NCBI GenBank assembly: GCA_950022655.1
Contig: OX465590.1
Span: forward strand, 39,798,218 to 39,862,217
DNA from: Alentia gelatinosa
Lineage: Eukaryota > Annelida > Polychaeta > Phyllodocida > Polynoidae
Reading direction: 5' to 3'
Length of the DNA: 64,000 bases
The position numbers and the translations under genes were made by a program. A model generated the notes under the pieces. The model had not been told where the DNA came from, ran no database searches, and saw only the letters and a list, made by a program, of their open reading frames with translations. This document shows positions 30,304 to 40,971 of this stretch, piece after piece. Each line of letters opens with the position of its first letter. Positions within the stretch are counted from its first letter, which is position 1.

Positions 30304-31308
30304 TGAATCTTTCCATGATGGATTTGAAGAAGGCAATGAATAGAAACTGGGGCAAGCACACCTGCAGTGTTGTTGGAGCATAAAACTGTGGTACAATGTT
30401 CAAAATGGGGAAGGTGGTAAACAAACATTGATCAATATAAAAGCATATCTCACTGTCCATTTTACAAAATCTGTAAGTTGTGAATAAAATCATATTACAC
30501 TATGAACCAGTTTTCAGGCAACTCTAAGTTACTCCTATTTCAGACTAAAAATCTATTGACGTTCACTCTCTTTTGTTATACTGTGCAAGCAAGGTCTAAA
30601 ATGTAAACGGAACGAACAGAAAGCAGAGCAATGCTTGTTTAAACGCGCCATTGCCAAGAGTGTTTTAAAACAGGCGGTTCATGGATTTCTACATTTTACC
30701 TGCGCTCGTTCTGAGGTGATAGACAATACAATCTCTACTAGAGATGATTATTCCTTACTGAAATGCCTCCTGAAACCAACCTTATATGGATCGATTTCAG
30801 ATATTTTGCGATGGTGCAAATATACCCATTTCTATAATGCAATCACGATCATCTAACCATAAGACGCTTCTATCTAAAGGGTCCTATAGGGCACATAGCT
30901 ATTGTGCTTCTGTAGCTGATCCTTTCAATAAATAACAGTGCTTATCATACCTCATACCAAGCTAAGATAAATGGCCGAACCGTACTGAAAGTTTCACCTC
31001 CAAGCATGCGTACATGTATGTAGCACAGCCTGCATGATATTTCCTTATTGTTTTTAATTTTTTTAAATTTTGTTAAAAGATTTTATTTATACTGGAGATT
31101 AGGGTTAGGCGACAGTCGCCTATCTTCCATCCGCTCCAGTTAGTCAAAATTTTGTCCGTCCTGTCCAGCTAGTGGACTTACATGACGAGTTATATAGCAA
31201 GAAATCTTCTTAACTAAGGCAACATAGTGCAAAAGGCACCGATACATTATACAATAATGACATATTCAAAGAAAGTGTGCAAGAAGGAAGGTCAGGTCTA
31301 CTTAGTTA
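30304..31308. other. No gene seen
   Basis: A 74-codon plus-strand frame at 30635-30856 lacks recognisable features. 31070-31140 contains a TATAAATAAAATC-type stretch on the minus strand that may be the 3-prime UTR of the LINE fragment to the right. Confidence 0.4.
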
Positions 31309-31644
31309 GATATCCTGATGTAGCTTAGTTCGTAACTTGTTCCTGGTATAAGTTTGGAATTCAAGATAGCTGGGAAGGTTTCGTGTGGCTACCTCTAGGT
31401 CATTCCACAGGCTGCCGGCCTTATAGGCTACCGACCTTTTGTATTTGTTGTTTAGTATTGGGTTTGTTATGGTTAAGACTGGTCCCTCATACAGCCTCAT
31501 GGGCCTGGGGGGTGCGGCTAGGTATTGTGGTTTTTGTGACCTTTTGTAGGCATTATTGCTATCATTGTGGCTAACTTGTTGGCTGTAATGCGGGTGGGAG
31601 AGGGTAACACTCTCCAACCACCAGACCAGAGCCACTGGACTCAC
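31309..31644 (-). pseudogene. Non-LTR retrotransposon ORF2 C-terminal fragment
   Basis: The minus-strand frame ends with LAAPPRPMRLYEGPVLTITN followed by KRSVAYKAGSLWNDL and TRNLPSYLEFQTYTRNKLR. The Y-K-R-S-x-x-Y-x-x-x-x-L-W-N-x-L signature is the conserved end of many LINE reverse transcriptase polyproteins. Upstream residues of the frame (to 31644) do not look conserved, so the fragment is probably only about 80 residues, truncated on its 5-prime side. The catalytic reverse transcriptase core is absent. Confidence 0.6.
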
Positions 31645-31769
31645 ATTCCAGATGGGTTACTCATGGGCTATGCTCAGGGGTAGTCATTGCACTCCCTGGT
31701 GTCCCCCTCTACCGCGCCTCACGGGCGCCCCTCCTGCCACCTCACGGCTTTCGCACTCACCACACAGAA

Positions 31770-31955
31770 GGTGGTTGTGGCCCCTAAGATTCGAGGTCAA
31801 CTCTTGACAACAGAGCCATCCCAAGGCGCGAGAAAATATTATGTAAGGAGGTCAGGGTGAAGGTCGGGGTTTGCTGCGAATGCAGTCATTGGCTACTCGG
31901 TCTACTGTATTCCTTATATGGAATTAAAGTAATGGGACAACTCCATGCTGCACAT
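31770..31955 (+). repeat. Dispersed repeat with AGGAGGTCAGGGTGAAGGTC core, copy 1
   Basis: Shared blocks: GAGGTCAACTCTTGACAACA, CCCAAGGCGCGAGAAAATAT, TAAGGAGGTCAGGGTGAAGG, GCGAATGCAGTCATTGGCTA and ATGGGACAACTCCATG. Copies at 33340-33455 (partial) and 59500-59675. Possibly a SINE; no A and B box pair was convincing. Confidence 0.7.
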
Positions 31956-32378
31956 CAAAGTGTGTGCGCTCAACACTCACCTACCCCTCACTTCTACTCT
32001 ACACTTCATCCAGTACACACGTACTACACTTTTTCGTCCCACCCACCCACAACCTTCTTTCTCTTTTCCTACTCACGTAGGGCTATTGTTATTATCATGT
32101 ATATTCATAACAATATTCTATTGTTATCATTATGATTGACTCATCCCTCTTATTGTCAATTATATATTATCTTATCTATTATTGTACTTCATATTCATAA
32201 CCTTATTTCATATGTCGTCCAATAAGGTCGACATAGATATTTTACTACATTTTACTACGTATAAAATTCAATAAAATTTTATTCTCCCAGCTACTGCTTC
32301 TCTCCTTTCATCCAGGGATAGGGTAATGACATGTAACCTTCACTATCAACCGGCTTCCAACGGGCTCCTGCACGGGAC
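31956..32378. other. No gene seen
   Basis: Pyrimidine-rich then AT-rich sequence; frames of 65-93 codons at 31857-32139 are not conserved-looking. Confidence 0.4.
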
Positions 32379-32674
32379 TATAGAGTAAACCCACGAAAGT
32401 TTGGGGTCTGAGCCTGTATCCCATCGAGTTTGAATCTCATAGTAATTCACAAGGCGAAGCTGCGTGAATTACTATGTGATTCAAATGAGATGGGATCGAG
32501 CTCTGACCCTAAACTTGAATGGGTTTCTGAATTTATCTCACCCTTATTATTGACTAATGGGCTAACATTTGTGACATCATCCCCCATTAGATATCTTTCC
32601 TAAATATCTAATGGGCGTTAGATACGAGTTTCCAATGTTGAGTCTATGGAGAAAAAATATCTGGGGTGAGATAA
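32379..32674 (-). mobile_element. Hairpin-superfamily element, subtype I
   Basis: TATAGAGTAAACCC to GGGGTGAGATAA. Hairpin TATCCCATCGAGTTTGAATC against GATTCAAATGAGATGGGATC, tip CACAAGGCGAAGCTGCGTGA. Very similar to the nested copy at 26432-26727. Confidence 0.86.
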
Positions 32675-33339
32675 AAAACCTCTCCACACACCCACCGTAC
32701 AAGTTGCTACTCCCTCTTTCCATACACTCATTCGTAGGGTCACTTACTCAGTGATCCAAAGACAAAAGACTGCTCCTTCAACCGTAGACTTGCTCAAGTC
32801 TTTGATTATGAACATTCATTAAATGATTTAAGAAAATTGGAATACAATTCATTATAGCATGTGTCCTTCTCTGACTGGCCCATGAATCAAAGACTTGTCC
32901 ACTCTGACCAGAATCTGCTGTTTATGACCCCAAGCCACTCCCTGTAACCCTATACCTAACTCTACCCCTCCCCCCCTCCCTTCCTCCAGTTCCCTGCCTG
33001 CCTGTGTTGTCATAGCAATATATTTCGCCTTCTCCTGACTATGTCTTGATTGAGATCAAAGTGAGAGGGTATCAATCTCCCAGCAGATATCCTGACCAGT
33101 AGCCAGACCTCTGCTTGGGGAGTGCGGCACAAAATCGCACCAGTCTACACGGCCGATTACGGATGAGACCAGTCCCTGTGTCACTCAGAAGGGGTGGAGG
33201 GGTAGGATACAGGGACTGAGGCCAGTCTACTTCAACCATAATCTATTCCCACAATATTCTTAATAAAGTTCAAATATTGTTCCAACCTTTCTCCGCGTTA
33301 GTTATTAACTGGGTTTATTGTTAAAGAATTGTGGCTCGC
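32675..33339. other. No gene seen
   Basis: Contains a short C-rich patch near 32955-32985; otherwise unremarkable. Confidence 0.4.
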
Positions 33340-33455
33340 TAGGAGAGTGGTTTTGGCCTAAGAATTTCAGGTCAACTTTAGACTGTGGAACAATCCCAAG
33401 GCGCTATTAACACTATCTATAAGGAGGTCAGGGTGAAGGTTGTGGTTTGCTCTGA
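33340..33455 (+). repeat. Dispersed repeat with AGGAGGTCAGGGTGAAGG core, partial copy
   Basis: AGGTCAACTTTAGACTG, AATCCCAAGGCGCTATTAAC and TAAGGAGGTCAGGGTGAAGG match 31770-31870. The 3-prime part is missing, though GGACAACTCCATG survives at 33928-33942. Confidence 0.6.
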
Positions 33456-33496
33456 TCTTTTTAGTTCTCCCAATAGCCTATTTTTATTTTGCGTCA

Positions 33497-33552
33497 GCAG
33501 TCCGTTGGTGGTCCCTGACTGTATATCGGTGATGACCAATGGAAATAGACTA
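33497..33552 (-). repeat. Fragment of the GTTTCCATTGGCCGA MITE family
   Basis: TGGTCCCTGACTGTATATCG and ATGACCAATGGAAATAG are the inverse of 16890-16945. It abuts the MITE at 33553. A second relic, GGCCAATGGAAACAGGCCTA, lies at 33907-33927. Confidence 0.65.
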
Positions 33553-33855
33553 TAAAGCCCAATGCCCATCTACCGATTCCGGAACATTCATGTACCTTTG
33601 TCGGCGACAAACGGACGGTAATCTGTCTCACCAAAGGCATCCGGCTGTAGTCGGTAGATGTAGGACAGCTAGGCAAGGGTGAGCTAACGATTAGTAGACT
33701 GATTTTCTTAGGACTAATATCCAGCACCCCATCTTCTCAATGTCCGCCGGTCGAGCGAAGAGTTACGTAATTTGCCTGCGACAAGTCGACCGACTCCTAT
33801 ACGATTTGGGAACTAATCGTTCAGCCCTGAATCGGTAGATGGGCATCAGGCTTTA
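33553..33855. mobile_element. MITE with AAGCCCAATGCCCATCTACC ends, copy 3
   Basis: 303 bp, TA-AAGCCCAATGCCC...GATGGGCATCAGGCTT-TA. The interior TTTGTCGGCGACAAACGGAC and GTCGGTAGATGTAGGACAGC match the tandem pair at 27126-27736. Confidence 0.82.
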
Positions 33856-33927
33856 GGAGAAATAAAAAAATCTACACCATTTTTCTAAAATCTACACCAT
33901 TTTCGTTGGCCAATGGAAACAGGCCTA

Positions 33928-34377
33928 CACGGACAACTCCATGCAGTTACCCTGAGCCCTTTATAGCCTGTTCAGGCTATGTATAGACATCCCGTGGTTC
34001 TCTATACGGCTTACTGTAGTGGCAGTATAGGCGGGTCTCAGACCTGTATTGATCTGCCGGAGTGACTGATTCGCTCCATGTCATCATACTGCCGTGTCGC
34101 CGCGCCCCCTGCGACACATATCTGCCAGCCACTGAAGCCGGGACAAGTTTATACCCACATCCCAACGATTAATATCGATTTCCATCTATCGACACTAGTA
34201 TAAAAAGAAAAATATGGACGTATTGTCAACCGGTGTAGGGTAGAGTACTAGTCTCCCTTTCTAAATGATATAGATTGTATCCGACATTTCTCTATGTTGT
34301 ATTGATTACGTGTCACACGTGAAATATTCCAGATGTAGCTTTTGCTGAAGCGCTCAAGGAATCACTGAAGGATTACT
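33928..34377. other. No gene seen
   Basis: A 62-codon minus-strand frame only. Nothing recognised. Confidence 0.4.
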
Positions 34378-34929
34378 AGACCGATGGCACCATAGACCGA
34401 TGGCACCTGGACTGATGGCACCTCTTCGGACCTGATGGCAACATTTTTCCTAGACTGATGGCACCACTACCTAGACTGATGGCACCACTCACTGAAACTG
34501 ATGGTTATTGCCAAGTTATACTGACTACACCACCTTTCAACTATGGGGTATATTATATTTGCAATAAGAGAATTTATCTGATGATTTAAAAAAAACAAAA
34601 AAAACGGCTCCGGCCCCCTCAGCGCTGGCAACCGGGGGCAGCCGGGGCCGTCTATACGCGGTCCCGGCCGGCCACGCGGCCGGCCATACCAGCACTTTAA
34701 CTTTAAATTTAAATGAATTATGGGTATATATATACATATGGGTAGATATTTTCCATTTAAACACATTAATCAAGAGTTGCCCAGAAGTCCAGGTAAAAAA
34801 CATGTGGTAGTGCCATCAGTCCAGGCAAGTGGTGCCATCAGTCCAGGTACGGGTGCCATCAGTCTGGGTAAAACTGAAAAGAGGTGCCATCAGTCCAGGT
34901 GCCATCGGTCTGTGGTGCCATCGGTCCAG
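34378..34929. mobile_element. Foldback element with arrayed CTGATGGCACC termini
   Basis: The left array (34381-34505) has seven occurrences of CCGATGGCA or CTGATGGCA at irregular 14-24 bp spacing, many preceded by AGA. The right array (34809-34929) has six inverted occurrences (TGCCATCAGTCCAGG, TGCCATCGGTC). The about 300 bp between includes a GC-rich core (34606-34690) with GGCCGGCCACGCGGCCGGCC. Inverted arrays of short repeats are typical of foldback-type elements. No transposase frame; 88- and 99-codon frames across the GC core are not recognisable. Confidence 0.7.
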
Positions 34930-35333
34930 TTACCCACTGAAGATGGTTCTATCTGAACCACGAGTGCCAGTAGAGAAATCATCAAAGAGGTTAGGGTCAA
35001 GGAAGCCACATGTAATTGGCTTTAGGAATCTGCTTCTTTTGGCATTCAGAGGGCTATAGAAGTGGTCGTTAGCAAAGTTTACTAAAAGATCAAAGAGGTA
35101 GAAAACTACTTGAAGGAGGGTGCATTGCAACGTAATTAGATACTAGGGAGTATTGACTAATTGGTTAATGATCTACACAGAAACTGTACTATGTACTAAT
35201 CATAGATAACCAACATAAGTAAGGACTGCTAATTGGAATATAGATATTAGCTGCCAATACATAGCATTGAATCCAAGAATGTTCAAAGAAGAATGAAACT
35301 TTGATTAAAATAAGAGGTGGCACGTAAATAGAG
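34930..35333. other. No gene seen
   Basis: AT-rich spacer without recognised repeats. Confidence 0.4.
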
Positions 35334-35622
35334 TATAGAGGAAACCTATGAATGTTTACCGTCAGAGCTCGTATCCCATCAAGTTTAAATCGCATAGAAA
35401 TTCACAAGGCTAAACCAAACGAGATGGGATCGAGCTCTGACCCTAATCTTGAATGGGATTCTGAATTTATCTCACCCTTCACATTGACTAATGGGCTAAC
35501 ATTTGTGACATAATCCCCCCATTGAGTATTTTTCCTTATTATCTCACGGCCATTGGATACGAGTTCCCAATGTTAGGTCTATGGGTAATACCAGGGCTGA
35601 GGTATTCAGGGAGAAAGATAAA
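35334..35622 (-). mobile_element. Hairpin-superfamily element, subtype I, partly deleted tip
   Basis: TATAGAGGAAACC, arm GAGCTCGTATCCCATCAAG, shortened tip (CACAAGGCTAAACC), arm GAGATGGGATCGAGCTCTG, then TTATCTCACCCTTCACATTG. The terminal GAGATAA is degraded. Confidence 0.75.
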
Positions 35623-36399
35623 GAACTTTGTAAAATATTAGTACTTAACTTATATATAAAATAGATAATTGTAACATAAAGAAATCATGGGAGCAAAGAA
35701 ACAGGGTAAGGCAATCCTTCTGTTGGTGATTCACAGAAATGTTTTTAAGATGTGTAAAATCTGAAATGCCTGATGGATACAGAAATAAATGCTTGCTATC
35801 AAATAAAAAAATAAATCATAATAAGAAAAAGACCCACCAACAAGAGAGAAGTAAACTTGAAAATTGTTTATGTATATATATATACATGCATGTATACATG
35901 TATTAATAAATATATGTATATATATATATATGAAAAATAAATCATGAACCCTTTTATTGGTAATTCAAAGAAATGCTTATAAAACAATGCGTAAAATCTG
36001 AAATGCCTGATGGAAACGCTTGCAACCAAATAAAAAGATAAAGAAAAAAAAAACAAAAAAAACATCAGAGAAATAAATATGAAAATGTTGTATGTTGAGA
36101 ACATGTGATTGCCTTGCTTATGATGGTCCTAATGGCACAGTTGTTATCATAGCTTCTATACACTCACAAGTCCCCATGCAGCCTACAGTTAGAAGCAGAT
36201 AGTTGTTGACTACAGTCAGAGAACACTTCACACTAGTGGGTGGTAAGGATCAGATACTATCAGCCCTAGTACTGACAGCAGTGGGTAAGTATCCTTCTGG
36301 ACGTGAAGGGAATGGGGTGTTGATTGATGGTCTTAATGGTGGCAGAGCCTGCAGGGAGGGGGCTGGCAGGAGTTGTGACGCTAGATGCTGGTTGTGAAT
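35623..36399. other. No gene seen; AT-rich with tandem near-repeat
   Basis: 35870-35930 is a TATATA/CATGTATACATG-rich stretch. Segments near 35750 and 35995 share GCGTAAAATCTGAAATGCCT-like sequence, giving a diverged duplication about 245 bp apart. Confidence 0.45.
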
Positions 36400-36677
36400 G
36401 AGGCGGGTGGGGTACTGCAGGAGGGGTGGGGTGTGGGATGTAGGTGGGGCACTGTAGGAGGGGTGGGGTGTGGGATGAAGGTGGGGCTGGCTGTGTGACA
36501 GCTCTATTTCACATTCCTCCCTTGTAAATGCTCTCACTGCAGACCAGGTCTATTTTTATGCTCATAGGAGGGGTACCAATGTCCTGCAGTGGTGTGGTGC
36601 ATATCACGATATGTTGCGGAGTAGCTATGAGAATAGAAGATACAGAAATGCATATGTTGGCCGCTTTCGGATTACGA
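36400..36677 (+). repeat. Paralogous segment with an empty insertion site
   Basis: GGAGGGGTGGGGTGTGGGAT minisatellite units (about 36420-36480), then GCTGTGTGACAGCTCTATTT, CACTGCAGACCAGGTCTATT (junction 36545-36549) and onward to GGCCGCTTTCGGATT. The same sequence at 37678-38565 has a 626-bp MITE inserted at this junction. The two segments are nearly identical on both sides. Confidence 0.88.
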
Positions 36678-36845
36678 CGAATTGGACCTATTTCATAGGA
36701 CACTATGATATATATATGTCAGGCGTTCATGATTATTGCAATCTTGGATCTAGCTTAATTCACTGGCGTTATTCACATGTTTTATCATTACTGTATATCA
36801 GGGGGGTACTGCAGGAGGGCACTCTCCTAGCAGAGATTCTGCGCT
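36678..36845. other. Spacer, nothing seen
   Basis: Short stretch between duplicated segment and next element; includes a second GGTACTGCAGGAGGG word at about 36806. Confidence 0.4.
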
Positions 36846-37139
36846 TTATCTCACCCCTGGTATTTTTTCACCATAGACTTAACATTGACTCGTATCCAAT
36901 GCCTATGAGATATTTAGAAAAAATATCCAATGGAAGATTATGTCACAAATATTAGCCCATTAGTGACTGTGGGGATTGAGGTTAATTCAGAAACCCATTC
37001 AAATTTAGGGTCAGAGCACATTCCCATCTCGTTTGAATTGCGATATAATTCACGCGGCTTCACCTTGTAAACTACTACACGATTCAAACTCGATGGGATA
37101 GAAGCACAGACCCTAAATTTTGATATGTTTTCTCTATAC
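36846..37139 (+). mobile_element. Hairpin-superfamily element, subtype I
   Basis: TTATCTCACCCCTGGTATTT, CCATAGACTTAACATTGACT, inner stem ATGAGATATTTAG/AAATATCCAATGG, closing end degraded (GTGGGGATTGAGGTTAATTC). Hairpin CTCATCC-type arms AGGGTCAGAGCACATTCCCA and TGGGATAGAAGCACAGACCC, tip CACGCGGCTTCACCTTGTAA. Confidence 0.8.
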
Positions 37140-37677
37140 TACTTCCTGTGGCCGATCATATCTTTGCCCAAACCTGCCTGTTTGAGACCAAATCTGGCCC
37201 AAACGCCAGTTTTTAAAATGTCCTTAATTCTTAGCACTTTGGAGATTATTTTGTGGTTAACTTGTAAATAGAGATGCACATATTCATATGTTAAATGATA
37301 TACACTCATTTCTGTTATTTGTTATATCAAATCAGACATAGTCATAGGGATTTCTTTCTTTATTCTAAAGCACCTCATGTGTTGCATGGTTTTCTTTGTC
37401 AACATGTCACATGTGCTAACTTAAATCACAGTCTAACCAAATGTGGATTCACATTATAAAGTGGTTTAAAGCTGAAGAAGAAACAGCAGGATTGTCTTTG
37501 AAGCTCCTTTAACAATTCTTATATTTCCAAACTCATAAGATATGAGTTGTTTGAGTTTCATAACTTTTGACAGATCCCTTGTTTTGAATCCGAAATGTTG
37601 GCTGGTTCCCCCTGTATGATGTCATTGGGTTGAGGCAGAGATTAGCGCTAGCTCCACGACAGATCTGCTGGGAGAGT
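37140..37677. other. No gene seen
   Basis: AT-rich sequence without recognised features. Confidence 0.4.
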
Positions 37678-38565
37678 GGCAGGAGGGGTGGGGTGTGGGA
37701 TGTAGGTGGGGTACTGCAGGAGGGGTGGGGTGTGGGATGTAGGTGGGGGTGGCTGTGTGACAGCTCTATTTCACATTCCTCCCTTGTAAATGCTCTCACT
37801 GCAGACCAGGGGGGTGTTTTATTTTCTGCCCGAGGAGTCCTGGGGCGCCCGGGGAGAGGTCCCAGGACAGTTTGGGTTCGATATTTGAAAGTCTCCCGGG
37901 GAAGGAGAGTCTTGGGCCAGATTCTAGGAGGTCTCCTGAAATATCGTTTTATTTTCAATCCTGGGGCCAGGAGAGCTCCCGAAAAGTGTCCTGCAGCTCT
38001 CCTGGTTGGGGACACGTCTAGGGGTGTCGTGGGTGATTCAAAATAACAAATAAAAGCTATTTAATTCATTTGAACTATCGGAAATATATTTATTATGATT
38101 TTAATTAAAACTGGAGGTCTCAGATGGAGAATTACTTTGCTATTTACTTAGATTAACATACATCCATAAATGATGAAATTAGTTCCCAAAAATACCACTA
38201 TGTGCCACCACCTGCAGTATACACAGCCTCTCTTTCAAGTCTCCTCAAAAGTCTCCTACAGGTTTATTTTCTCCTGGGGCTCTCTCAAAGGAGACTTCGG
38301 CCGAGGATTTCTCTTCCTCCCGAGGACAGGGTAAATCGAACGGGATTGAGGAGGTCTCCTCAAAAATATCCTCAATGCAGCTATCCATCGTGGGGACTCT
38401 CCTCGCCAAGGAGAGTTGAAAATAAAACAACCCCCAGGTCTATTTTTATGCTCATAGGAGGGGTACCAATGTCCTGCAGTGGTGTGGTGCATATCACGAT
38501 ATGTTGCGGAGTAGCTATGAGAATAGAAGATACAGAAATGCATATGTTGGCCGCTTTCAGATTTC
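37678..38565 (+). repeat. Paralogous segment with filled insertion site
   Basis: Left part 37678-37809 (GGAGGGGTGGGGTGTGGGAT units, then to CTGCAGACCA) and right part 38436-38565 (AGGTCTATTTTTATGCTC...GGCCGCTTTCAG) match 36420-36677, separated by the MITE. This fixes the element's ends to within a few G or C residues. Confidence 0.88.
37810..38435. mobile_element. MITE with GGGGGTGTTTTATTTTC ends, copy 2
   Basis: 626 bp. GGGGGTGTTTTATTTTC and GAAAATAAAACAACCCCC are inverted. The interior shares GGGTGATTCAAAATAACAAA and CTGGAGGTCTCAGATGGAGA with 23041-23553 but has about 110 extra bp. The empty site GACCAGGTCT in the paralog implies a 2-5 bp duplication inside CCAGG; G and C runs at the ends prevent an exact choice. 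Frames of 138-160 codons across it are chance. Confidence 0.85.
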
Positions 38566-39219
38566 ACTTATTTCTATACTTTAAAGGCATATCCGACTGT
38601 TTCCTTAACAATTCAAACCCATGTCACTTTCCTGAAAATTAAATATATTGAGCTCAAAGTGTTTTAGAACAGATATCTAACTTAGAAATCATGAACCACC
38701 ATGCTAGATTTTGATTAAGAGATCTATATTATGATAAAAGAATATTTCGAAATTCTAAAAAGTTGCTTTTCATATAGTAAAACCAAGATTTTCTCATAAT
38801 ATAATAAATGTATGTTACTACATATTTCATTTTGAAAATAATAGTTGATAATCTTTGTTTTTGAAAGAATCATTAAGGAAAACCATATTTTTCATTTTTC
38901 CTATATAAATCACATACATGTTAATTGGTCTATGTTACATATTAGGATTGGATAAACCGGACACAACGTTAGATTTATTCATTTTGCAATAGAATAAATC
39001 CAAATGAACCAATTCTATCTGATGATAAATCGTATTAAAAAATCACCAGGTGGCGCCGCCGTAGATTGTAGGATACACCTTTAACTTGCCAACTTACATC
39101 ACATGTACCTTCAACACCCTCGGTCAGTGTCCTATCATCTCTTATCATCCCCTTGGATTCAGTCCCCTCAACCAGTTGCTACCTGGCTACTGTGAGCGAT
39201 AATGGGGTCCCATTCAGCC
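38566..39219. other. AT-rich region with a repeat shared with 53215-53380
   Basis: 38890-39090 shares AGATTTATTCATTT-like, AATGAACCAAT, AAAAAATCACCAGGTGGCGC and TTGTAGGATACACCTTTAA words, in order, with 53215-53380. No gene. Confidence 0.5.
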
Positions 39220-39239
39220 CCCACCGGCATTCCGACAAC

Positions 39240-39400
39240 AGGGCATCCATTGATGGCACCATAAGGCCCACCGGAAGCTAGGTTTGAGGGAAGGCCAGGC
39301 ACTTCCGGTTGCTGAAATTGCCTGCAGAGGCGCCGCCCAACGGGAGCTTCTCTCGTTACTCCTTCCCGCCATTTTCAAGGCAGAAGATCGTCTGCTACGG
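39240..39400. promoter_or_regulatory. Promoter-like segment: ETS, E2F/YY1-type motifs
   Basis: ACCGGAAG at about 39270 and CACTTCCGG near 39300 are ETS/GABPA-type sites in opposite orientation. GGCGCCGCCC at about 39329 and TTCCCGCCATTTT near 39364 resemble GC-box and E2F/YY1 elements. The segment is GC-rich against AT-rich flanks. No coding exon was recognised within 2 kb, so any transcript would begin with non-coding or very small exons. Confidence 0.38.
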
Positions 39401-39754
39401 GATAGAGTCCAACTCTGGAGAGATTGGCGTCCATTTCAGTGAGCCGGCAAAGAAATCAAGCAATTAGATCAGTAACTAGAGGGAACACCCGCCAAATGCT
39501 AACATAGAGCTACGATTAGACAGGATGGAAATACTCTACGCTGAATAGTTGGACCATTTGAACAACACCCGTGAAAATCTAGAGTATCGCCACTGATAAC
39601 AATATGGACTGTTTAGCCAACTCAACGTTATCAATCAAATTATCCCTCAATTATTAAAATCATATTTTATTTTCGGTTTTGAGAGAAGGGTTTTATTCAT
39701 TTCAAAGTATAGAAGGAACAACATACATAACACCATTTCTTCTCGTTGTTTGAT

Positions 39755-40012
39755 ATTATCGTAAAACTGGATGAGTTTTAATCTTGGCCACCTTATTCCA
39801 CAACTGGAGTTTGGCAGAATGATTTCTCGAGGCGAAGCCGAGTGAAGTCCGGAGCCAAAAGTTCATCCTACCCTTTCTCCTCGATTTTGGAATATTATGT
39901 GATAAAAATTATGTATGCCACTAGTGGCATATAAAACTCTGTATGCCAGGCAGCGTGGCATACGGAAACTCAATGTTAAGCCTGTGGGATTTTATATTAG
40001 GGGTAGGATAAT
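39755..40012 (-). mobile_element. Hairpin-superfamily element, TTATCCTACCCC subtype, one arm shortened
   Basis: TTATCGTAAAACTGGATGAG, arm TTAATCTTGGCCACC...CAACTGGAGTTTGGC, tip TCGAGGCGAAGCCGAGTGAA, then CATCCTACCCTTTCTCC and the first module with GGCATACGGAAACTCAATGT, ending AGGGGTAGGATAA. The second arm is mostly deleted. Confidence 0.8.
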
Positions 40013-40019
40013 ACACAGG

Positions 40020-40378
40020 ACTCTCGTCAGGTCTGCTACTCACTAAACTCGGCTAACGCCTCGTGTAGTAATACACAACCTGCCCATCGTGGCATAAACA
40101 TTGAAAGGCTAACTCTCGTTTGGTTTCGTATTTATCCTTCCCCATATCACCGATATACAGAGAAAATTTTGTAAATACCCATGTTAGTAGCGTGTTGACA
40201 CTCATCGGAGGATGGCCACATTTATCTATGCTGCCGGATCTACTTTAGTAATCTCGTCCCTGATTGGTCCGTTTTTTTATTCACCTCGGTGCATAAATAA
40301 CACTTTATTCATCCCTCCGTCAAATATATTGAAACAATGTTAAACCTATGGCGTTTTTATTAGGGGTAGGATAAAGAA
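40020..40378 (-). mobile_element. Hairpin-superfamily element, TTATCCTACCCC-like, degraded
   Basis: TCTCGTCAGGTCTGCTAC...GCCTCGTGTAGTAATACACA hairpin remnant, TTTATCCTTCCCCATATC, and a close AATGTTAAACCTATGG...AGGGGTAGGATAA. It shares the terminal words with 41890-42182. Confidence 0.6.
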
Positions 40379-40440
40379 TCTCTCCGTTCGATATTAGATA
40401 TCGCGAGAAATGATACATGCAACAGCACGATGTGGATTTA

Positions 40441-40490
40441 CCGGCGTTTAAACTAGACGTTTATGGGCGGCGATTCTTGAATTTGGCTAG
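40441..40490 (+). repeat. End fragment of the GGCGTTTACACTAGACGA MITE family
   Basis: ACCGGCGTTTAAACTAGACG and GGCGGCGATTCTTGAATTTG match the left end of 62682-62820. Nothing is recognised on to 40,790. Confidence 0.65.
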
Positions 40491-40790
40491 TGTTAAGCTG
40501 AGTTACTTGAAGCAGATGATGTCTAAAACATTTATGAAAATGATAGCGGATGGGACACATGTTAATTGTTAATGTTAATACACCGAATCCTATGATAACA
40601 AGGATTGCTAAGTAAATTATACCGACGTCTACGTGAGTGCTTATGTATTACTATGTTAGTTGTAAGAATACTTAAGTGAACTTGTTTACCAATAAGTAGC
40701 CTATCATCCATCTCATCACATTTCATTGAACCACCGTATCTCCATGAACCTATGAGGTGTTGCATTAATTTGTAGCATACCAACTAAGAA

Positions 40791-40971
40791 TGCTTGTATA
40801 GTTGTAGCACACAAACGTATATGTCTTGTTTTAGCCTGTACGCTAAAGAAAATAAGATAAGAAACTGTCTTGGTATGTGAGAGGGGCCAGGCGGCAGAAC
40901 GGCTGTAGCCGAGCCTGGATATTGTAAGATTGACCCTAATAAAATCTATCTAAAAAAACAACAAAAAAACA
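40791..40971 (+). repeat. LINE-like 3-prime end with poly(A)
   Basis: GGCTGTAGCCGAGCCTGGAT, then GACCCTAATAAAATCTATCT followed by an A-rich tail (40950-40968). This layout is that of a retrotransposon 3-prime end. No coding part was recognised. Confidence 0.45.

Noticed and set aside
31770..31955. Dispersed AGGAGGTCAGGG repeat as a tRNA-SINE
   Set aside because: GATTCGAGGTC is a poor B box and no A box is found at the right distance, so it is listed only as a repeat.
34381..34505. GATGGCACC repeats considered as a CRISPR-like array
   Set aside because: The repeat is 9-11 bp with 5-15 bp irregular gaps and an inverted partner array; this fits a foldback element.
37533..38046. 138-160 codon frames on both strands
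   Set aside because: They lie mainly inside the 626-bp MITE and the neighbouring minisatellite, and cross the insertion junction.
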